From positions 77,946,616-78,010,615 of the forward strand of contig CM060680.1 in assembly GCA_030686995.1 (NCBI GenBank): a stretch of 64,000 nucleotides of DNA. Direction: 5' to 3'. The first letter of the stretch is position 1, and each line of letters begins with the position of its first letter. Under the pieces are notes generated by a model that was given only the letters and a program-made list of their open reading frames with translations, was not told where the DNA came from and searched no databases. Shown in pieces: positions 58,473 to 64,000 of this stretch. The position numbers were made by a program, and so were the translations under genes. This stretch comes from Artemisia argyi. Its lineage: Eukaryota; Streptophyta; Magnoliopsida; Asterales; Asteraceae.

Positions 58473-58691
58473 TTAATAAATTATTAAAATGAAATATCTG
58501 AATGAGTACTTAGAAACAAATGATTGTTCACACAAAAAAAAAAAAAAAAAAAATGCATCAGTGTTGATAATAAAAGGTGCATCAATGTTAAATATTAGAC
58601 GGGTCAAAATTTTCTTCAAGCTTGAGAAAGCATTGGAGTAGTGATTACGTATTTCGAACCATTCATCCAACGAATCCTCCAACTCCTTCAC
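58473..58691 (-). pseudogene. Exon-like segment next to the ClpC piece, origin unknown
   Basis: The minus strand encodes VKELEDSLDEWFEIRNHYSN followed by AFSSLKKILTR, then enters the GTGCATC matrix and an A/T homopolymer. It is amphipathic and helix-like, with no family recognised. Confidence 0.3.
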
Positions 58692-58783
58692 AATCTTCTT
58701 TTATGAAATTATGGAGTTCCCTGTTTAGTATGCCACACATCGAGGATGAAGAAGCTTTGGTTTGACTGAGATATTTCAGCTCT

Positions 58784-58910
58784 CTCAACAGATATGCCGG
58801 TCCAAGACGAGACGATGTGCTGAATGTCATCTTCAGTTACAGTGGGGCCTTCCTATCATGCTTCTGTTCTGGACTTGCTCATATTTTTGTTCTTATCTAC
58901 AAGAGCTGAT
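58784..58910 (-). pseudogene. CLPC: Captured fragment of ClpC (chloroplast Hsp100 chaperone)
   Basis: Forty-odd codons in one minus-strand frame: ISALVDKNKNMSKSRTEA, two adjacent stops (TGA TAG), EGPTVTEDDIQHIVSSWTGI, SVE. This corresponds to the end of the middle coiled-coil domain and the start of the second ATPase domain of ClpC, the stromal chaperone of the Clp protease. Neither Walker motif lies in the fragment. The match breaks off abruptly on both sides, and copies of a 57-bp matrix repeat flank it. Confidence 0.85.
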
Positions 58911-59096
58911 ATATATGTGTCTTGAGATTCGTTTAAGAACACAACTGCATCAGTACATAGAAGAAAGTGCATCTGTTTGAGTAAGGTATAATTTATAGTA
59001 AAGTGTTTTAGTCATGTGTCTCCCAATACCAAATCACACCCGAATAGCTGTATAAAGATATTAATATAAAGGAAAAACAATAACCTTTGTGTAAAT

Positions 59097-59370
59097 TGTA
59101 TTGAAGGATCTTGTTGTTTCGAAGAAAGATTCATGATGTGCACGCAGCTTAATGTCTACCTCGGCATAATCCTAACAATCACACAAAGTGCATGAAAAGT
59201 TAATAAGGGTGCAGTATCAAGAGAGAGGCTAGATATCATGAAGTTTAATGAGCATGGAGTAAGGAGCTGGAAATAACCTTCGATGCTAAATCGTCAACCA
59301 TCTCTTGCACACTTGATAGTCTACTAGATTGAATAGCAAGTTGTTTCTCCAAATCTGATATGTTTGGCTG
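59097..59370 (-). pseudogene. Two exon-like segments of a coiled-coil protein, origin unknown
   Basis: On the minus strand a segment after TTTTGCAG encodes PNISDLEKQLAIQSSRLSSV and QEMVDDLASK, ending at a GT (about 59370-59280). About 100 bases on, after GATTGTTAG, a second encodes DYAEVDIKLRAHHESFF and ETTRSFNTIYTK, again ending at a GT (about 59174-59097). Both junctions look like real splice sites and both stay open. It could be part of a decayed or unrecognised host gene, or two further captured exons. Confidence 0.4.
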
Positions 59371-60105
59371 CAAAATGAAGTTTCATATTAAAACAATACA
59401 ATTTACTATCTTTGTTAAACTGCAGACATATATAATTGCATGGTTAGGTCAACTTCATTAGAAAAAGAAAGTGAATAAATGATACCAAGTAGTAGTACTA
59501 TAAAGACAGATTGATTATGAATATGAAACAATGGGTTTATCTAAAAAGTGGACTAAGTGACTACCTATAGGTTGTGCCCAATCTGCTTCTATATCCACCA
59601 TATTAAGCCTTCTGAATGATTAAGTTGTCATAATCCAAATATATTGTGACATTATAGAATAGGACTCTTAGAACTAAGAATAATCCAACTGCTACATGTT
59701 TAGATAGACCTTAAAATTTATGTCCATAATTAAATGTCTCCTTACGAAAAGAACATGATACCAGGCAAGACTATTCAAGCAATTAAGTGTATATGATGCT
59801 GTAATCGCTTGCAATATCCCCATGAATTTTACAAATATCAGGATAATTTGACACATTTCTCACAATTCCCTATGTGCATAGGACTCTGAGAAACCATTTT
59901 TGGAAGTTAAATGAATGTGATGGTGGACATAAGGCATACTTTAAACAGAGTTTTTCGCTATTTGTCAAGAAACTATTTCAATACCATAACAGGTACCGTA
60001 ACTCCAATGTGGCAACGACTTTCGATACCATTTCAATCATCCAAATCCTAACTGTAAACCTAACATGTATAAACGCTATTTCAACACAAAAACTAGTGCT
60101 GAAAC
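59371..60105. other. Intergenic DNA, nothing recognised
   Basis: A/T-rich sequence without a supported ORF. It ends at the LTR of the next element; the five bases before the LTR are GAAAC. Confidence 0.5.
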
Positions 60106-60509
60106 TGTCACACCCCCAATCTACCTGTATGGCAGCGGAATGAAATACCTGGGGGTGACTGTCATAGCACCACAGTTACAGTCATATTGAACGACCTAAA
60201 GTGTCGTTTAGAAAAATACATCGTTTGATCGTTAAAACATTCAGAGTTTACAAAACTTAGGTCCCAAAAGATGTTGCCAATTTAGATAAAATAAGTCCAA
60301 CAAGATCAAACGTTTCATAAGTGCAGAAAATATAGTCAGACGCGTCGTCTCCGCGACTCCATGAAGGTCCAAATGCATGCAACATGAGCTACCTTAATAA
60401 CCTGAAAATACATGCTAAAGTGTCAACACGAGGTTGGTGAGTTCATAGATTTTAGAGAACAAGCGGTATGGTAAAACATTTGGAGAGAAGAATTTCCCAG
60501 TAAAAACAT

Positions 60510-60630
60510 CGTAAATCCGTAATAAGGTTGATGCAAAGGCATTGTAAATCAGTAATAAGATTGATGCAAAGGCATCATAAATCGGTAATAAAATTGATGC
60601 AAAGGCATCATAAATCAGTAATAAATCAGT
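60510..60630. repeat. 33-bp tandem repeat in the gypsy LTR
   Basis: GTAATAARRTTGATGCAAAG-type units start at 60519, 60552, 60585 and 60618. The 33-base period keeps a frame open but no protein is implied. Confidence 0.9.
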
Positions 60631-63081
60631 AACCAAGTTTATAAAAACCATCAGTATATAACTTTAATCGTATGTACAATAGCCCAAGTATAAAGTAAAG
60701 TAATAAGTTTTTCAGTCATAAAACTACATTGTCTCTTAAGCTCATGACACCGAAGCTAGACGTTACTTGGCCCCAAATGAGTGTTTACCAGACACTCGTA
60801 ATATATTAGAAATGAAATGCATTCGTTTTCCTTATGGACCAACCCAAACACGAATGGAGGAGTCACCCTCGATAGATCTATCCACTCACTCTCGCTTGCA
60901 TCTTAATTAACGGTCCATGATATTAAAGGGGACTTATGTCGTGGTAATAAGGCAACTTAAGCAATGTATGGAATTTAATACTTTGGCATTGTACAAAAAT
61001 AATTAAAGTAGCGTATTCTCCTCCAAAAAGTAATTCAAATCGTATAAAAGTATAAAACAAGTATTTAAGCATGTATCTCCCCCAAAGAGTTTATAAAGTA
61101 ATTAAACGAGTAAAAGTGGGGCTATGACTCACCTCGAAATGATAGTACAAAGTGATGGAATGATCGGGACAACAAGGCGCGAACACTAGCCGCAACCAAT
61201 ACCACTCGTAATTTGGAAATACTAGTTATTGTCAAATAAAATACTTTCCACACTTAGGAAAAATAAGTCCAATTGGAGTTATAAAAACTTGTCGTAATAT
61301 ATATCGTATAAAAATGTTAGCGTTATATTTCCTCGTATCGAAAACCTTAAAATAACGTCGTTAAGTCGTATAAATATTCTTTTGGGTCATACGTATTTCA
61401 TTTGTTAAGAATATAGTCCTTAGTAACATTTCTAGAAAATATACCATTTAGTGCGCAAGTTATTATTTTCTAGTAGTGACTATATATATATATAGTTTTG
61501 ACGATGTTAAAACGCGTATATCTTGGTCGTTTTAAGTTCATTTTCCTCGTTCTTTATGTCCACGGATTCGTTTTAGTAAGTACTAATATATTTTTGATAA
61601 CTCGGCTCCTCTAGGTTACGTTTAATGCTTCTATTTGTCCGTCGAAAATTTCCAAACAGCATGCAGTTTTTCAGGAATTAGTTTTCGTCAATTAATTTGC
61701 AAAAATCATAACTTCTTCGTTATAAGCTCGTTTTAATCCGTTCTTTCGCCTAAAGTTTCGTTTTTGAAAGTATTTTCTAAATCTTTGGTCAAAAATTACC
61801 CCTGAGTTCCTGAGTTTCCCACGTTTCCAAAATAGGGACAGTAGGTATATATATATTTTCCAAAATCATTTTCCTAGTTTCAAACTTGTTCCAACTTCAA
61901 CCAAACCACTTTCAATCACCACAAAACTAGTCTAATCCTACCATACACCTTCTTAGGGTGTCATGGGTTCCTAAACATCATAACCAAGTAGATCTAACAA
62001 AGATCTAACAATAATCACTTTCTAAGGTTCAAAAGTTAAAAGTTTATAAAATAAAGTGGTATAAATAGCATATGCATGTAGATCTAGTATATATAACATA
62101 TGAAACTTGTAAAAATTATGAAATGAGTTTGGTTAACTTACTTGGAAGGTTTAAGGAGTTTAGATGATGAAAAACCTACTAATCCTTGAGTTTTTATTTC
62201 AAAACACAAACAAGGATAACTAAGTGAACAAGTTTATACTTTTGATCTTTAAAAAATTATGATCTTTGCTTCTTGGATGATCCTAGGTCGAGCACACCAT
62301 GGAGAGAAAAGAGAGAAAAGTTTTACTTGAACCTTGAAAATGTTATGAGAAATGAAATGGAAATAAAGTTAATATCTTGTATTAGACAAATGTTAGGTGT
62401 ACATTAATGAGTGTTGGTGAAATCTTGTCTAGGAAGCCTTGGAGGGGGGGGGGGGGGGTGGCCGGCCTCAAAAGGAGGAAAATGGGGAGAAATGTTTCTT
62501 GATTTAATTTGAGATTTAGTGTAATATTGTGTAGTATTATTTAGCTTTAGGTTTAATCAGGTACCGGGTTTGTTAGAAATAAATTTTATCGAAGTTATTC
62601 GGGACATAATAAAGTCGTAAAAATTGTAAAAATATGTCGGGTATAATTATTGAGTGTTTAGATAATTATTGTTTAATTTCTACGAAAACCGTCGTAATTT
62701 TTTGTAAACTTACGTTAATAATTAAAATGAATTTCCAAAATACCGGGTAAATTAATATTATAATTTTTATATTATCAAAATGAATATAAAAATATATTGG
62801 GATCATAGTCAGGAGTGTCGGACGTGTTAGTCACATTATTGATCGTTTGTTAACGTTTATATAGAAATAATTATACGTCAAAGTTAATTTTACCAAAAGT
62901 ATTAATTTAATTATCCTACGAGTGGAATAGTATGCAAGTGCCCTAATGATGATACGCAGACTATTTCTAATTCGTATGAAATGTCCCTGGTAATGATGCA
63001 TGGATTCGCTCCTGAACCAATACGGTTACGCGAATTTAAATACTCATAAACTAATTTTACGATGACATGAGTAATGCACGT

Positions 63082-63210
63082 GAATAGTGATATTTCTTCC
63101 GGAAATGAATAGTGTCAAGTGAATAGTAAAATTTCTGAACGCTTCTCAGAATGTCGAATTGACCTCGAAAACGATGAATAGTGATCGATGAATAGTAACT
63201 TGTGAATAGT
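63082..63210. repeat. Six GAATAGT words near the LTR U3 end
   Basis: Starts at 63082, 63107, 63121, 63176, 63190 and 63204, most in the context GTGAATAGTRA. On the minus strand this is the beginning of U3. Confidence 0.85.
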
Positions 63211-63256
63211 AAATTGTCGAGGTTTGGAAAATGACTAGAAATTACGAGTTGTGACA

Positions 63257-63268
63257 GTCTTCCCTTCT
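63257..63268 (-). other. Polypurine tract of the gypsy element
   Basis: AGAAGGGAAGAC on the minus strand, immediately before TGTCACA of the LTR. This is where plus-strand DNA synthesis is primed. Confidence 0.85.
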
Positions 63269-63272
63269 AACA

Positions 63273-63292
63273 GGAACTTCGTCCCGAAGTTC
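63273..63292. repeat. 8-bp hairpin between polyprotein stop and polypurine tract
   Basis: GAACTTCG, loop TCC, CGAAGTTC. The CGGGACGAAGTT phrase is usual at this place in this element group. Confidence 0.8.
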
Positions 63293-64000
63293 AGTTTTGG
63301 TTGGTCTCTGAAGTATATTTGGTAAAAAGACGTGGATACTTGAGTTGCATTTGGTCTTCCCGTTCCCAAGTAAATTCGGGACCTCTTCAAGAATTCCAGC
63401 GAACTTTCATGATAGGAATTCGACTTTGCTTCAACCGTTCGACCTCATGGTCCATGCTTTCTACTGTTTCTCTTACCAAGTTTACGTTTGTCTCAGGGTT
63501 GGATTCCCTTCCAAATGGGATTATGAGTGACTAATCTGAAGTCATTTCCTGGGATTTGAATAGGTGAAACATAGTTATGTAATCCGGTTGTTCTCTAACA
63601 AGGCTCAAGTCTGACGGCCACTAGGCCTTCTCTGTCTGAAATATTACGTGGTCCAGTGTATATCGGGTTTAACTTTCAAATTTTCTGAATAATATCATGC
63701 CCTTCCTAGGCAGAACTTTCAACATGATCTGGCTACCAATTTGAAGTTTTAATGGTTTACAACTTATAGAATTTGTAATTGATTCTTGACTTGTAGGAAA
63801 TTTCTGGTTATTTCATGAATGCTTACAGGAATAGTGAGTTTGGCTTTTTCCGAGTTTGGTTCGTCAGTAGATGATCAGTGCTTCTTCAGGTTTATAATGT
63901 AATATGGGTAGTATATGTTGCTGAACTATGTCAGAACTCAAATCTTATATGTCAGCTGGTCGATTCTAAAATGAATCTTAAATGGTCCAATATACTAGAG
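63291..64000 (-). pseudogene. C-terminal end of the gypsy polyprotein (decayed)
   Basis: The minus-strand frame from about 63450 encodes MDHEVERLKQSRIPIMKVRW and NS, then an in-frame TGA (63387-63389), then RGPEFTWEREDQMQLKYPRL, F, and ends at a TGA (63291-63293). This chromodomain-like tail targets integration in chromoviruses. Further right the integrase C-terminus is visible only in scraps (IMLKVLPRKGMI, YTGPRNISDREGLVAVRLEP) in shifting frames, so the copy is long dead. Confidence 0.75.

Larger units (their letters stand above)
53274..59001. mobile_element. Composite repeat carrying fragments of at least four host genes in a GTGCATC-rich matrix
   Basis: Starts directly after the AT microsatellite with GGGTAGGGTTCTAGAG. 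The matrix is non-coding, with the 7-mer GTGCATC about two dozen times on the plus strand and as many one-base variants (GGGCATC, TTGCATC, GTGCGTC), mostly after TTTA. Embedded are decayed pieces of an arabinokinase-like gene, LHCA4, SKP1 and ClpC on both strands, at least two ending at splice junctions. That pattern is known for Pack-MULEs and gene-capturing Helitrons. I find no terminal inverted repeat at the right end and no Helitron end, so the class is undecided and the right border is approximate. A 57-bp repeat at 58340-58396 and 58947-59001 brackets the ClpC piece. Confidence 0.6.
60106..63256 (-). repeat. 3' LTR of the gypsy element (3151 bp)
   Basis: Ends TGTCACA and TGTGACA, a perfect 7-bp inverted repeat, with the polypurine tract adjoining the right end. 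Inside are a 33-bp tandem repeat of about four units (about 60510-60630) and six copies of GAATAGT within 130 bp near the right end (63082-63210). A G homopolymer lies at 62442-62459. Long LTRs without ORFs are usual in this lineage. Confidence 0.88.
60106..64000 (-). mobile_element. Ty3/gypsy (chromovirus-type) element: 3' LTR and decayed polyprotein end, cut by window edge
   Basis: Read on the minus strand from the right are the polyprotein C-terminus, a stop, a short hairpin, the polypurine tract and the 3' LTR (63256-60106). The phrase EVERLKQSRIP followed by KVRWNS and GPEFTWEREDQM and KYPRLF is the tail I know from Tekay/Del-type chromoviruses. The rest of the element lies beyond the right edge. 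Confidence 0.85.

Noticed and set aside
58473..58552. Poly-Phe stretch in the minus-strand frame
   Set aside because: Encoded by an A homopolymer on the plus strand; not part of any protein claim.
53199..59001. CRISPR-like reading of the GTGCATC array
   Set aside because: The repeats are short, irregularly spaced and variable, and this is plant nuclear DNA; no array structure or cas genes.
1..64000. tRNA, rRNA or microRNA genes
   Set aside because: I looked for cloverleaf ends and long conserved hairpins and found none I could support by eye; tRNAscan-SE and small-RNA mapping would be decisive.

Overview
This is nuclear DNA of a flowering plant. The TE protein families, the extensin gene, the nuclear-encoded organelle intron maturase and the ATL-type RING-H2 gene all point that way. 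Several TE families (a copia gag with long coiled coils, a gag-protease-only gypsy family of the kind often annotated 'MAK10-like', a LINE-type zinc-knuckle protein) are ones I associate with Asteraceae. That placement is from memory and was not searched.

Layout. 1-9291: minus-strand Athila-type Ty3/gypsy element cut by the window edge; its 3.8-kb LTR ends inside a LINE-like zinc-knuckle ORF (9289-10251). 10252-19000: a gene island with an extensin gene (12108-12974, minus) lying between two diverged copies of a 0.8-0.9 kb segment, a 723-bp non-autonomous hAT element with an 8-bp target duplication (15100-15822), and an intact nMAT2-like mitochondrial maturase gene (16783-18972, minus). 19200-45600: nested retrotransposons. 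These are a probable gypsy solo LTR (19772-21751), a copia LTR remnant, a 3.8-kb LTR-like repeat (about 22953-26801), a minus-strand copia element with gag but no recognisable pol (26802-34365) split by a solo LTR (30205-31624) and adjoining a plus-strand gag-protease-only gypsy element (34366 to about 41100), and a 4.5-kb inverted repeat (41117-45593). 45600-47520: an intact ATL4-like RING-H2 ubiquitin ligase gene followed by a Stowaway-like MITE. 50975-52326: a non-autonomous Mutator-like element with a 9-bp target duplication. 53274 to about 59000: a composite repeat carrying broken pieces of at least four unrelated host genes (arabinokinase-like, LHCA4, SKP1, ClpC) in a background studded with the 7-mer GTGCATC. 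60106-64000: the 3' LTR and decayed polyprotein tail of a minus-strand Ty3/gypsy element.

Only three genes look intact: the extensin (cell-wall structural protein), the nMAT2-like maturase (mitochondrial group II intron splicing) and ATL4-like (membrane E3 ligase). They share no pathway. The most interesting region is the gene-fragment composite at 53.3-59.0 kb. Next are three unrelated TEs that carry arrays or pairs of short GC-cored palindromes: TGACGNCGTCA in one LTR family, ATACGNCGTAT in another, and GAGGCGGCGCCTC in the hAT element.
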